Assembly (NCBI RefSeq): GCF_024055725.1
Contig: NZ_JAMXMX010000002.1
Location: 310,001-374,000, forward strand
DNA: 64,000 bases
Direction of reading: 5' to 3'
DNA from: Actinoallomurus spadix
GTDB lineage: Bacteria > Actinomycetota > Actinomycetes > Streptosporangiales > Streptosporangiaceae
Position 1 is the first letter of the stretch, and each line of letters opens with the position of its first letter. Both the position numbers and the translations under genes were made by a program. Below the pieces are notes generated by a model. It did no database searches. It worked only from the letters and a program-made list of their open reading frames with translations, and was not told where the DNA came from. Below are positions 41,176-50,631 of the stretch, one piece after another.

Positions 41176-42420
41176 ATGTCGCAGAACGCCGCCCGAAACC
41201 TCGGCCCCGCGACGGCACTGACGTGCCGTGAGTGCGGAGAAACCTACGATCTGGGTCCTCGCTACGCCTGTGAGCTGTGTTTCGGCCCCCTCGAGGTCTC
41301 CTACGACCACACCGGCGTGACCCGCGAGACGATCGAATCCGGTCCGCGCAACATCTGGCGCTACCGCGGCCTGCTGCCGGTCCCGTCGAACGTCGCCGAC
41401 ACGCCCAACACCGAGCCCGGCTTCACCCGCCTCGTCCGCGCCGACAACCTCGCCGAGTCGCTCGGCCTGCGGTCGCTGTGGGTCAAGGACGACAGCGGCA
41501 ACCCCACCCACTCGTTCAAGGACCGCGTGGTCGCGGTCGCGCTCGCCGCCGCCCGCGAGCTCGGCTTCAAGGTGCTGGCCTGCCCGTCCACGGGCAACCT
41601 CGCGAACGCGGTCGCGGCCGCGGCGGCGCGCGCCGGCATCCGCAGCGCGGTCTTCGTCCCCTCCGACCTCGAACGCCAGAAGATCATCACGACGGCGGTG
41701 TACGGCGGGACGTTCGTCACGGTCGACGGCAACTACGACGACGTCAACCGGCTGGCCTCCGAACTCGCCGGCGAGCAGGAGGACTGGGCGTTCGTCAACG
41801 TGAACGTCCGGCCGTACTACGCCGAGGGCTCCAAGACCATCGGATACGAGATCGCCGAGCAGCTCGGCTGGCGGCTGCCCGAGCAGATCGTGATCCCGAT
41901 CGCGTCCGGCTCCCAGCTCACGAAGATCGACAAGGCGTTCCAGGAGTTCATCAGGCTCGGCCTGGTCGAGGACCGGCCGTACAAGATCTTCGGTGCCCAG
42001 GCGACCGGCTGCTCGCCCGTCTCGGCCGCGTTCAAGGCCGGCCACGACGTCGTGCAGCCCGTCAAGCCCTCGACCATCGCCAAGTCCCTCGCGATCGGCA
42101 ACCCCGCCGACGGGCCGTACGTCCTCGACGCCGTGCGCCGCACCGGAGGCGCCATCGAGGACGTCTCGGACGAGGAGGTCGTCGACAGCATCGGCCTGCT
42201 CGCCCGCACCGAGGGCATCTTCGGCGAGACTGCGGGCGGCGTGACGCTGGGCGCGCTGCGCAAGCTCCTGTCGGCCGGCGTGCTCGACCCTGACGCCGAG
42301 ACCGTGTTCATCAACTCCGGCGATGGTCTCAAGACCCTGGACGCGGTGGCCCCGGTCGCCAAGCCGTCCGCGAACATCGCCCCGACCCTCGAGGCATTCC
42401 GAAAGGCAGGTCTGGCGTGA
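41176..42420 (+). CDS. thrC: Threonine synthase
   Basis: PLP enzyme of 414 residues converting O-phospho-homoserine to threonine. The N-terminus has a zinc-ribbon-like pair (LTCRECGETYD and YACELC) common in this branch of the family. The PLP lysine lies in NPTHSFKDRVVAVAL, the phosphate-binding loop is CPSTGNLANAVAAAA, and the C-terminal region has PVSAAFKAG and FGETAGGVTLGALRKLL. It sits behind a SAM riboswitch and overlaps the MoaD-like gene as GTGA. Confidence 0.94.
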   Translation: MSQNAARNLGPATALTCRECGETYDLGPRYACELCFGPLEVSYDHTGVTRETIESGPRNIWRYRGLLPVPSNVADTPNTEPGFTRLVRADNLAESLGLRSLWVKDDSGNPTHSFKDRVVAVALAAARELGFKVLACPSTGNLANAVAAAAARAGIRSAVFVPSDLERQKIITTAVYGGTFVTVDGNYDDVNRLASELAGEQEDWAFVNVNVRPYYAEGSKTIGYEIAEQLGWRLPEQIVIPIASGSQLTKIDKAFQEFIRLGLVEDRPYKIFGAQATGCSPVSAAFKAGHDVVQPVKPSTIAKSLAIGNPADGPYVLDAVRRTGGAIEDVSDEEVVDSIGLLARTEGIFGETAGGVTLGALRKLLSAGVLDPDAETVFINSGDGLKTLDAVAPVAKPSANIAPTLEAFRKAGLA

Positions 42421-42695
42421 GCTCGATCAGTGTCCGCATCCCGACGATCCTCCGCAGCTACACCGGCGGCGAGGCCGAGGTGAAGGCGACGGGGTCGACC
42501 GTGCGCGAGGTCGTCGCCGACCTGGACGCCAACTACTCCGGCATCGCCGCGCGCATCCTCGACGACAACGGCAAGATCCGCCGGTTCGTCAACGTGTACG
42601 TGGGGGAGGAGGACGTGCGGTTCGCCGACGGCCTCGACACGCCGACGCCGGACGGCGCCCAGATCTCCATCATCCCGGCCGTCGCCGGCGGCTGA
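42417..42695 (+). CDS. MoaD/ThiS family sulfur-carrier protein (CysO-like)
   Basis: A 92-residue ubiquitin-like protein ending AVAGG, the di-glycine used for adenylation and thiocarboxylation. The beta-grasp pattern is ISVRIPTILRSYTGGEAEVK, then VREVVADLDANYSGIAARIL and RRFVNVYVGEEDVRFADGLD. It is closest in style to CysO, which donates sulfide to the cysteine synthase CysM in Mycobacterium. It starts at GTG 42417 within the thrC stop, so the two are coupled and probably both under SAM control. cysM is not in the window. Confidence 0.88.
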   Translation: MSSISVRIPTILRSYTGGEAEVKATGSTVREVVADLDANYSGIAARILDDNGKIRRFVNVYVGEEDVRFADGLDTPTPDGAQISIIPAVAGG

Positions 42696-43125
42696 CCCGC
42701 GGGGCGAACCGCGTGGTCACCGGCCGCGCGGGTGACGCCCCGTGATCGCAAGCCCGGCCACGATCCCCGGTGCTCGCCGAGTTACCCGACTCGGTGAGCA
42801 CCGGGGATCGCGCGTTGGGGCCGTCGAAATGGCGGAGCCGGGCGTGCCTCCTCCGCTTTCCTGATCGAGAATTGTGTCTCCTCTATACGGATTTATGGAC
42901 ATGTGTCGTTAGTTCCGGATGGAGCGGCTGGGTTTTTGACCAGCATCGGCCGTCGGCACTTTCGGGGTGAGGGCTGTTCCACGGACCGTAGCCGTGTGTA
43001 GGGTCGGCGATGGCCGCCGCAGCAGAGTCGGCGGGCGATCGACGGGTTCCGCACTGGTCCGGCGGGCTCGAATCAGTGACCGTGGCCAATGGTCACGGGA
43101 ATTGCCCTGGTGGGAGTTGTTGGGA
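42696..43125. other. Intergenic region before the cold-shock gene
   Basis: 430 bases with a long hairpin at 42761-42810 and a lower-GC stretch (AATTGTGTCTCCTCTATACG, near 42870) that may hold the promoter and 5' UTR of the cold-shock gene. The long untranslated leader is common for csp mRNAs. No gene is seen. Confidence 0.5.
42761..42810. terminator. Long 22-bp stem hairpin after the sulfur-carrier gene
   Basis: CGATCCCCGGTGCTC plus CCGAGT on the left pairs with ACTCGG plus GAGCACCGGGGATCG on the right, with one G:T pair and a six-base loop TACCCG. It lies 65 bases beyond the stop codon. It is probably the terminator of the thrC operon although there is no T run. Confidence 0.7.
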
Positions 43126-43326
43126 ATGGCGCAAGGCACCGTCAAATGGTTCAACGCGGACAAAGGCTACGGCTTCATCGCGGTCGACGGTGGCAAGGAT
43201 GTGTTCGTGCACTACTCGGCCATCGTCGCGGATGGCTACCGCAGCCTCGAGCAGGGGCAGCGGGTCGAGTTCGAGATCACGCAGAGCGACCGCGGCCCGC
43301 AGGCGGACACGGTCCGGGCACTCTAG
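43126..43326 (+). CDS. Cold-shock protein (CspA family)
   Basis: A 66-residue single cold-shock domain: [20 protein letters not shown] (RNP1) and [10 protein letters not shown] (RNP2), then [20 protein letters not shown]. It binds single-stranded RNA and DNA as a chaperone. The frame extends upstream, but ATG 43126 gives the normal family length and has GGGAG about 10 bases before it. Confidence 0.95.
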   Translation: MAQGTVKWFNADKGYGFIAVDGGKDVFVHYSAIVADGYRSLEQGQRVEFEITQSDRGPQADTVRAL

Positions 43327-43633
43327 GTCCCATAGCCCGACGGAGGCCCGGCGCTCGCGGCGCCGGGCCTCCGGCCGTCCCGGTGCCCCCGGCGCTCTGC
43401 ACCCCTGGCCGTCCCGGCGCTTGCGGTGCCCCGGCCCTCCGGCCCTCCCGGCGCCTCTCTGCCGCCCGGTGCGTCTCTCCGCCGCCTGGTACGCCGCTGC
43501 GCGGCCTCCGAAGGCGGTGCCGGTCGTCCGGTGTGCCGCTGCGGCCGTCCGCCGCAGGACGTTCCCCACCTCGGTCGATGCCCCTCTCCGGAGCGGCATG
43601 GGGAGATGTTCACCCTGGTGAGGGATGACTCCG
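43327..43633. other. Intergenic stretch after csp, no gene
   Basis: Contains the csp terminator at 43342-43372 and then about 240 bases of low-complexity C/G-rich sequence with no convincing gene on either strand, up to the groEL control region. Confidence 0.5.
43342..43372 (+). terminator. Terminator of the cold-shock gene
   Basis: GGAGGCCCGGCGC pairs perfectly with GCGCCGGGCCTCC (13 bp) around a 5-base loop, 16 bases after the stop codon. Confidence 0.7.
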
Positions 43634-43660
43634 CTTGCACTCGCAAAGGGAGAGTGCTAA
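43634..43660. promoter_or_regulatory. CIRCE-like element 1 (HrcA operator)
   Basis: CTTGCACTC-N9-GAGTGCTAA matches the CIRCE consensus TTAGCACTC-N9-GAGTGCTAA apart from two bases in the left arm. It is 8 bases upstream of a second, perfect inverted repeat. Confidence 0.8.
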
Positions 43661-45454
<1,794 letters not shown>

Positions 45455-45465
45455 GTCCACTCGCG

Positions 45466-45594
45466 TCAAGGGGCGGTCCGCAGTACCGGGACCGCCCCTT
45501 TCGCATACCCGCCTACGTCATGAGGGTCGGGGCCGAACCAGGCGGTGAGCACGGCCGGCAGGCCGGCCGGGTCGCCGCCGGCCCACGGGCTCAT
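45466..45594 (-). CDS. Very small ORF sharing a leader with the orphan HigA-like gene
   Basis: A 42-codon frame from ATG 45594 (MSPWAGGDPAGLPAVLTAWF, then GPDPHDVGGYAKG) running into the groEL terminator. The 25 bases before its ATG (CACTCACCGGCAAGGAAGAA) closely match those before the HigA-like gene at 49711 (CACTCACCGACGAGGAAGAC). It may be the 5' remnant of a gene whose rest is lost. Low confidence that it is functional. Confidence 0.25.
   Translation of the reverse strand: MSPWAGGDPAGLPAVLTAWFGPDPHDVGGYAKGAVPVLRTAP
45468..45500 (+). terminator. Terminator of groEL
   Basis: AAGGGGCGGTCC pairs perfectly with GGACCGCCCCTT (12 bp) around a 9-base loop, 14 bases after the stop and followed by TCGC; the stem itself ends in CCCCTTT. 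Confidence 0.85.
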
Positions 45595-45870
45595 ACGTTC
45601 TTCCTTGCCGGTGAGTGTCGTCAGGCGCGTCGCAGCCGGTCATCGGCGGACGCTCCTTTGAATCGTGATGGGGCAGCTGCGCGGCGATGACTGCCGAGGG
45701 TTTTCGTGGTTGGAGCGACCAGCATCCTCAGCGTTGATGGGTGGTGGGTAACTCCGATTCCGAGACCGTGCGCGCGCCGTGGACCCGCGCGGACGAGAGT
45801 GCCCGTACGCGCGGGTTCGCGCGTACGGGGCACTGCGTCGGCAGGGCCGCTCAGCGGCCGGTGGTCGCGA
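45505..45870. other. Intergenic region with dispersed repeat
   Basis: Holds the tiny ORF above and, at 45714-45749, a copy of a short repeat (GCGACCAGCATCCTCAGCGT) also found beside the orphan HigA-like gene at 49.7 kb. Otherwise nothing recognised. Confidence 0.5.
45714..45749. repeat. Dispersed repeat, copy 1
   Basis: GAGCGACCAGCATCCTCAGC followed by GTTGATGGGTGG. It differs by only a few bases from the copy at 49738-49771. Confidence 0.65.
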
Positions 45871-47430
45871 TCAGCGGTTCGTGGCCTTGCCCTTGGTCCA
45901 GGAGGACTCGAGGTGCCCGCCGCTCCGCGTCGCCTCCTTGCGGACGGTGTTCTGCGCGGAGACGGACGTGCCCGCCGCGAGCCGGACCACGATCTTGTCC
46001 TCGATGTCCTTCGGCGCACCGCCCTGGTAGCCGTTGAACATGATCGAGAAGATCAGCGGCTGCCCGGTGTCGTCCTTCACGTAACCGCTCAGCGCGGTCA
46101 CGCTGGTGAGCGTGCCGGACTTCGCGTGGACGTTCCCGGCCGCGGGGGTTCCCTTCATCCGTGAGGCCAGGGTGCCGCCGACGAGCCGGTCGGGCTGACC
46201 CGCGATGGGTAGCGCGTTGTACCAGGTCGAGAACCAGGGCTTCGCCTGTACGGCCTTGAGGATGGTGCTCACCTGCCGGGGCGTCGTCTGGTTCGTACGC
46301 GAGAGCCCCGAGCCGTCGGTCTGCTTGACCTTGGTGGTGTCGACGCCGAGCGTCTTGAGGTACCGGGACGTCGCGGCGATGCCCGCCGCCCGGGTGCCCT
46401 TGCCCGCGACCTTACGGCCGATCGCCTTGGTCAGGATCTCGGCGATCTGGTTGTTGCTGAGCTTGAGGAAGGGCGTCGCCAGCTCGGACAGCGGGATCGA
46501 CCGCCGGGTGGTGACCACTTTGGCGGTCTTGGGGGTCGCGGCCCGCTTGGTCGCCCCCGCGACGGTGACTCCATGGGCCGTGAGCGCCCTGCGGAAGACG
46601 TCGGCCGCGTACTGCGTCGGGTTCGGCGCGGCGGAGAGATGGTCCTCCTTCCCGCCGTCCGCGGGGTAGGACCCGGTGATGACGATGGTGTTCGTGCCGC
46701 CCGTACGGTCGACCGACACGGTCGAACCCGTCCCCGCCTTCCCCGTCGTCGCCCGGTTGTCGACTTTCACGACGCTCGTCGGGGGATTCAGCGTGACGTT
46801 GACGGGCTTGCCCTCTTGACCCGGGGTGATGGTCACGCCGATCGATCCGGCGTCGAACACGTCGTCCGGCGAGACGTTCAGCGCGGAGATCCCAGCCCCG
46901 TAGGAGTAGGGCAGGTCCGAGGGGTCCCAGCCCGGCGGGGTGAACTGCCGATCGAACCAGGTGTCGTCGGCGACCAGGCTGCCCTTGATCTTCTTGATGC
47001 CCTTGGCCGCGACCGCGGCGGCGAGCTTGTCGTAGTCGGCCGCCCGCAGGGTCGGGTCGCCCGTGCCCTTCAGGTACAGGTTCCCGCCGCGCGTGTAGAC
47101 GCTCGTACGGAACCGGTAGCCGGCGCCGAGGATGCCGAATGCCGCGGTGGACGTTTCGATCTTGTTGTTGGAGCCAGGGATCTCCTGTGCGTCGGAGTCA
47201 CGGTCGTAGAGGACCGCGCCGGTCTTGGCGTTGCGGACGATGACACCGATGCTCGCGCCCTTGAGGCGGCCGTCCGTGAGGATGTTGTCGAGGTCGGCCT
47301 TGAGATCACCGCTGGTGTAGGCCGTCGGCGTCGCCGTGCTGGTATCCGTCTGTGTTAGGGCCACGGCCGCCGTCGCGACGGCCGCTCCGCCCGCCAGGAC
47401 GGCGATCGTCCCTTTCAGAGATCGACTCAT
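45871..47430 (-). CDS. dacB: D-alanyl-D-alanine carboxypeptidase/endopeptidase (PBP4, DacB; S13 family)
   Basis: A 519-residue exported penicillin-binding protein trimming peptidoglycan side chains. The N-terminal signal segment (TIAVLAGGAAVATAAVALTQ) is followed by the S13 active-site motifs: SxxK in EIPGSNNKIETSTAAFG, SxN in PFLKLSNNQIAEILTKAIG and KSG in AAGNVHAKSGTLTSVTALSG. The large insertion between the first two motifs is typical of DacB. It is a monocistronic leftward gene. Confidence 0.93.
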   Translation of the reverse strand: MSRSLKGTIAVLAGGAAVATAAVALTQTDTSTATPTAYTSGDLKADLDNILTDGRLKGASIGVIVRNAKTGAVLYDRDSDAQEIPGSNNKIETSTAAFGILGAGYRFRTSVYTRGGNLYLKGTGDPTLRAADYDKLAAAVAAKGIKKIKGSLVADDTWFDRQFTPPGWDPSDLPYSYGAGISALNVSPDDVFDAGSIGVTITPGQEGKPVNVTLNPPTSVVKVDNRATTGKAGTGSTVSVDRTGGTNTIVITGSYPADGGKEDHLSAAPNPTQYAADVFRRALTAHGVTVAGATKRAATPKTAKVVTTRRSIPLSELATPFLKLSNNQIAEILTKAIGRKVAGKGTRAAGIAATSRYLKTLGVDTTKVKQTDGSGLSRTNQTTPRQVSTILKAVQAKPWFSTWYNALPIAGQPDRLVGGTLASRMKGTPAAGNVHAKSGTLTSVTALSGYVKDDTGQPLIFSIMFNGYQGGAPKDIEDKIVVRLAAGTSVSAQNTVRKEATRSGGHLESSWTKGKATNR

Positions 47431-47507
47431 GGCAACCGATCGTAACGATCAAGATACGGCTGCATTCCACACTTGCGATATTCGCCCGTTATCGGGCCGC
47501 CTGGCGG

Positions 47508-48005
47508 TCAGATCGGCCGGCGAGACCCGCCCGTTCGCGTGGCGGCCCGGGTGGCGGCCACGATTAGCGGAGCGCAGGCCAGGACCCCGAGCGCGACGGG
47601 CATGGTGCGGCGCAGGCCGCGCCGGGTGATCGCGCCCTCTCGTACGGCGCCGCGCAGCACCGCGAGGCCGATCGGCAGGTTGAGGCCGACCGCGGTGACG
47701 AGTCCGGGGGCGTACCCGCGCGCGACGACGGCCGCCGGAACGTGCGGTAGCGCCACGTTGAGCAGCATCACTCCGGCCATCCCGGCGGGCAGGTACGGCT
47801 TCCACGGGGTGGGGCGGCCGGTCGTGCCGGCGGCGGCGGCCGCCACTCCGAGCGCGGAGATCGCCGTCATGAGCCGGTTGAGAGTGGCCTGGTCGAGCCG
47901 GCCCGCCGTGCCGGGGAAGCGGGGCATCGTGAGCGCCTCCTCGGCGTTGTGCAGCGCGAACGCGCCCGCCAGCGCCCACGACCACCCTCGCCATCCGGTC
48001 ATCAT
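47508..48005 (-). CDS. HXXEE domain membrane protein
   Basis: A 165-residue integral membrane protein with the family motif His-x-x-Glu-Glu in AGAFALHNAEEALTMPRF, then several membrane segments (LMTAISALGVAAAAAG, AGMAGVMLLNVALPH, VTAVGLNLPIGLAVL, VALGVLACAPLIVAA). The function of the family is unknown. GGGAGG precedes two adjacent ATGs (48005 and 48002). It diverges from a TetR gene by 57 bases and is probably its target. Confidence 0.85.
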   Translation of the reverse strand: MMTGWRGWSWALAGAFALHNAEEALTMPRFPGTAGRLDQATLNRLMTAISALGVAAAAAGTTGRPTPWKPYLPAGMAGVMLLNVALPHVPAAVVARGYAPGLVTAVGLNLPIGLAVLRGAVREGAITRRGLRRTMPVALGVLACAPLIVAATRAATRTGGSRRPI

Positions 48006-48021
48006 CGCCTCCCTTAACGAA

Positions 48022-48040
48022 ACCTTCGGTAGCGTAAGGT
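48022..48040. promoter_or_regulatory. Candidate TetR operator in the divergent HXXEE/tetR region
   Basis: ACCTT-CGGTAGCGT-AAGGT is an inverted repeat with a 9-base spacer lying between the two divergent starts. CATAAT at 48049 may be the -10 of the tetR gene, 8 bases before its GTG. Confidence 0.45.
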
Positions 48041-48062
48041 GTGGCTGGCATAATACGCAACC

Positions 48063-48635
48063 GTGAGTATCGGAAGACCGCGCGACGCGGCCCGCGACCG
48101 CGCGATCCTGGCGGCGACACTCGAACTCCTCGCCGAGGCCGGGTACCCGGCCCTGCGGATCGACGAGGTCGCCCGGCGCGCGGGAGTCGCCAAGACGACC
48201 ATCTACCGGCGCTGGCCGTCCAAGGGGGAGATGGTCCTCGACGCCATCGCGACGCACCTGGGGGACCGGTCGATCGAGGAGACCGGCGACCCGCTGCGCG
48301 ACCTCCGCCGCCTGCTCGAGGTCACGTACGAAGGGCTCGCCGAGACCGTCGCCGGCCGGGCACTCCCGGCCCTCGCCGCCGAGATCATGGCGGACCCGGG
48401 ACTCGCGGGGGAGTACCGCCGGCGGTTCGTCCACCCGCTACGGGACCGTGCCCGGGCCCTGATCGACCGGGCGGTCGCCGAGGGCTCGTTGCGCCCCGAG
48501 GTCGATCCGGACCTCCTCATGGACGTCGTGGTGGGCCCGTCCCTGTACCGGCCGATCGTCATGGGCGTCCCGGCTCCGGCGGCGTCGGCGTCCGCCGTGT
48601 TCGACCTGGTGATCCACGGAGCGGGCCTTCCATAG
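48063..48635 (+). CDS. TetR family transcriptional regulator
   Basis: A 190-residue regulator with N-terminal HTH (RAILAATLELLAEAGYPALR, then VARRAGVAKTTIYRRWPSKG) and a TetR_C-type helical domain. It starts at GTG 48063, apparently leaderless. Divergent to the HXXEE membrane gene, which it probably represses. Confidence 0.92.
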   Translation: MSIGRPRDAARDRAILAATLELLAEAGYPALRIDEVARRAGVAKTTIYRRWPSKGEMVLDAIATHLGDRSIEETGDPLRDLRRLLEVTYEGLAETVAGRALPALAAEIMADPGLAGEYRRRFVHPLRDRARALIDRAVAEGSLRPEVDPDLLMDVVVGPSLYRPIVMGVPAPAASASAVFDLVIHGAGLP

Positions 48636-48669
48636 CATGCCGGTCCGATCAAGGTCGTAAGCTTCCGCC

Positions 48670-49260
48670 GTGGATCTCTTCAACTCCCCCGTATTGCTCG
48701 TCGAGCAGCCCAAGAGAGTTCTCGCCGTTGAGTCGCGGTACACCGTCTTCAATGGTCAGGGTCAGCCGGTCGCGACGGTGGGGGAGCCGAACCTCTCCGG
48801 CGGCAAGAAGGCCATGCGCTTCATGTTCTCCCAGTATTCCGGGAACACCCGCCACACCCTGCACGTCGTACGGCCCGATGGCATGCCGATGCTGATCATC
48901 GACAAGCCCTTCGCCCTGGTCACGCCGAAGGTGCAGATCACCTGGCCGAACGGCCAGCCCATCGGCGCGATCCAGTGCCACTTCGGCCTCCGGCCGCGCT
49001 TCACGCTGCTCGACCCGCAGGACCGCCAGCTCGGCGAGATCCGCGGCGACTTCTTCGCCTGGGACTTCACGATCACCGACTGGCAGGGCGTCGAGGTCGC
49101 CCGGGTGAACAAGCAGTGGGAGGGCCTGGCCGCCGCCTGGTTCACCACGGCCGACCGCTACGCGGTGCAGATCCCGTACCAGCTCCCCGACCCGCTCCGC
49201 ACCCTGGTCATCTCGACCGCCATCACCATCGACGTGGTACTCCGCGAGAACAAGAAATGA
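48670..49260 (+). CDS. LURP-one/phospholipid scramblase-related protein
   Basis: A 196-residue protein of the tubby-like scramblase fold: MDLFNSPVLLVEQPKRVLAV, then YTVFNGQGQPVATVGEPNLS and GGKKAMRFMFSQYSGNTRHT, later GDFFAWDFTITDWQGVEVAR. It ends in a hydrophobic segment (RTLVISTAITIDVVLREN). Similar actinobacterial proteins are annotated as scramblase family; the activity is unproven. It starts at GTG 48670. Confidence 0.85.
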   Translation: MDLFNSPVLLVEQPKRVLAVESRYTVFNGQGQPVATVGEPNLSGGKKAMRFMFSQYSGNTRHTLHVVRPDGMPMLIIDKPFALVTPKVQITWPNGQPIGAIQCHFGLRPRFTLLDPQDRQLGEIRGDFFAWDFTITDWQGVEVARVNKQWEGLAAAWFTTADRYAVQIPYQLPDPLRTLVISTAITIDVVLRENKK

Positions 49261-49285
49261 GCCCCGGCGCCCGCGGTCACGCGGC

Positions 49286-49310
49286 GTCGAGCGCCGAGGA
49301 TTCTGGTCGG
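49286..49310. repeat. Dispersed repeat, copy 2 (inverted relative to the others)
   Basis: GCGCCGAGGATTCTGGTCGG is the reverse complement, with one or two differences, of the copy at 49738-49771. The two copies face each other across the orphan HigA-like gene. Confidence 0.55.
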
Positions 49311-49375
49311 TGGAGCAACCCGCGACCTCGGCCCTGATGCTGCGGCGGTCAGGACGGGCGACCGCCGTCGCGGGA

Positions 49376-49711
49376 TCATGCGACGATGCAGGAGTCGTCG
49401 TCCCCGAAGTCGGCGATGATTCGTAGTTTTCCGCCGAGCGCCTCGACGTAGGAACGGAGCGTGGCGATCTCCACCTTGTTCATGTCGCCGTGTTCGATCG
49501 CGGACACCCTGGGAGCCGAGACGCCCATGGCTGCGGCCACTTCTCGTTGAGTGCGGGACTGACGGCGGCGGACCTCCGCCAACTGATAGGCGTGGATTTC
49601 GTCCAGCATCTGGCGTCGAATCCTCGCCCGCATCTCATCAGTGAATTCTCGCCCCTGCTCCTCGCGGATCTGCGCGGCTTCCCGCTTGACGTCATCCCAC
49701 TTTCGGTTCAT
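49376..49711 (-). CDS. Orphan HigA-like antitoxin (XRE helix-turn-helix)
   Basis: A 111-residue protein with an N-terminal charged helix (NRKWDDVKREAAQIREEQG) and XRE HTH (RTQREVAAAMGVSAPRVSAI, then EHGDMNKVEIATLRSYVEAL). Its layout matches the island antitoxin at 10.1 kb (NWRDVKAEA, then KTQVELARALGVSQSRISQI). No toxin gene lies upstream: only a short frame ending LTDEEDA with a stop overlapping its ATG (GCATGA) remains, consistent with a deleted toxin. ATG 49711 has GAGGAAGACGC before it. Confidence 0.82.
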   Translation of the reverse strand: MNRKWDDVKREAAQIREEQGREFTDEMRARIRRQMLDEIHAYQLAEVRRRQSRTQREVAAAMGVSAPRVSAIEHGDMNKVEIATLRSYVEALGGKLRIIADFGDDDSCIVA

Positions 49712-49737
49712 GCGTCTTCCTCGTCGGTGAGTGCCGT

Positions 49738-49771
49738 TGGGCGACCAGCATCCTCGGCGTTGAGGGGTGGC
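49738..49771. repeat. Dispersed repeat, copy 3
   Basis: GGGCGACCAGCATCCTCGGC followed by GTTGAGGGGTGG, in the region upstream of the HigA-like gene. It is nearly identical to the copy at 45714. Confidence 0.65.
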
Positions 49772-49794
49772 GAGGCGTCGACCGCGCGGGGAGG

Positions 49795-50508
49795 TCATTC
49801 GACCTGATCGGTCTCGGGGAGGCCGATCAGGTCGGCCATGCGGTCGACGCTGTAGTCGAAGAAGGTGTCGGCCGGGTCGAGGCTGTTGGCGTACTGGCCG
49901 AACAGCTCAAAGGTGATCATGCCGAACAGCTGGGTCCAGGCGGTGACGCTCCGGATGACCACATCGTTCGGGATGTCGGATCCCAGGAATTCCGTGATGC
50001 GGACGGCCTGGTCGGTCAGGGTCGGGGGCAGTGGCTCCTCGTCCCGGAGGGTCAGCGCGCCGGCCTCGTGCGCGTCGCGGACGATGGTCATGAGCGCGAT
50101 GGGCACCCGGGAGCCCGAGGCGATCGTCGTCTCGGGGGCGTGGTAGCCCGGCACGGGGGAGCCGTAGAGGAGCGCGTACTCGTGGGGATGCGCGGTCGCC
50201 CAGGCACGCGTGGCCCGGCAGGCCGCCTCCCAGCGGCCCCGGAAGTCGGCTGAGAGGGCGGCGCGGTCGGCGGCCTCGATCTCGGCGGCGAGGGCCTCGT
50301 ACGCGTCGATGATCAGGGCGGTGAGCAGCTCGTCGCGGCTCGCGAAGTAGCGGTACAGCGCCGAGGAGACCATGCCGAGCTCGCGGGCGACGGCCCGCAG
50401 CGAGAGGGCCTGGGCGCCGGACACCGAGAGCTGGCGTCGGGCGGCCTCCTTGATCTCCTGGGTCAGCTCGGACCTGGCCCGCTCGCGTGCGGTACGGCTC
50501 GCGTTCAT
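49795..50508 (-). CDS. TetR family transcriptional regulator
   Basis: A 237-residue regulator with HTH SVSGAQALSLRAVARELGMV, then SSALYRYFASRDELLTALII, and a WHG-type C-terminal domain (FRGRWEAACRATRAWATAHP, then EYALLYGSPVPGYHAPE). ATG 50508. It diverges from the deazaflavin-dependent oxidoreductase gene across 123 bases that contain two copies of its presumed operator. Confidence 0.92.
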   Translation of the reverse strand: MNASRTARERARSELTQEIKEAARRQLSVSGAQALSLRAVARELGMVSSALYRYFASRDELLTALIIDAYEALAAEIEAADRAALSADFRGRWEAACRATRAWATAHPHEYALLYGSPVPGYHAPETTIASGSRVPIALMTIVRDAHEAGALTLRDEEPLPPTLTDQAVRITEFLGSDIPNDVVIRSVTAWTQLFGMITFELFGQYANSLDPADTFFDYSVDRMADLIGLPETDQVE

Positions 50509-50550
50509 GTCTTCCAGTCTGTCACTCGACAGATCGGTGAACAAATACGA

Positions 50551-50561
50551 GAGCACTGCTC
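50551..50561. promoter_or_regulatory. Candidate TetR operator, site 1
   Basis: GAGCACTGCTC is an 11-base palindrome with a central odd base, 43 bases upstream of the tetR start. The same sequence in reverse orientation recurs at 50604. Confidence 0.65.
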
Positions 50562-50603
50562 TTGCTTTGTCTCGCTCTTCTGGTGCACACTGATCTCGAT
50601 CGA

Positions 50604-50614
50604 GAGCAGTGCTC
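50604..50614. promoter_or_regulatory. Candidate TetR operator, site 2
   Basis: GAGCAGTGCTC, the reverse complement of site 1, lies 18 bases before the oxidoreductase start. The 53-base spacing places the sites five helical turns apart on the same face of DNA. Confidence 0.65.
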
Positions 50615-50631
50615 ACATTGAGGAGATCCAG

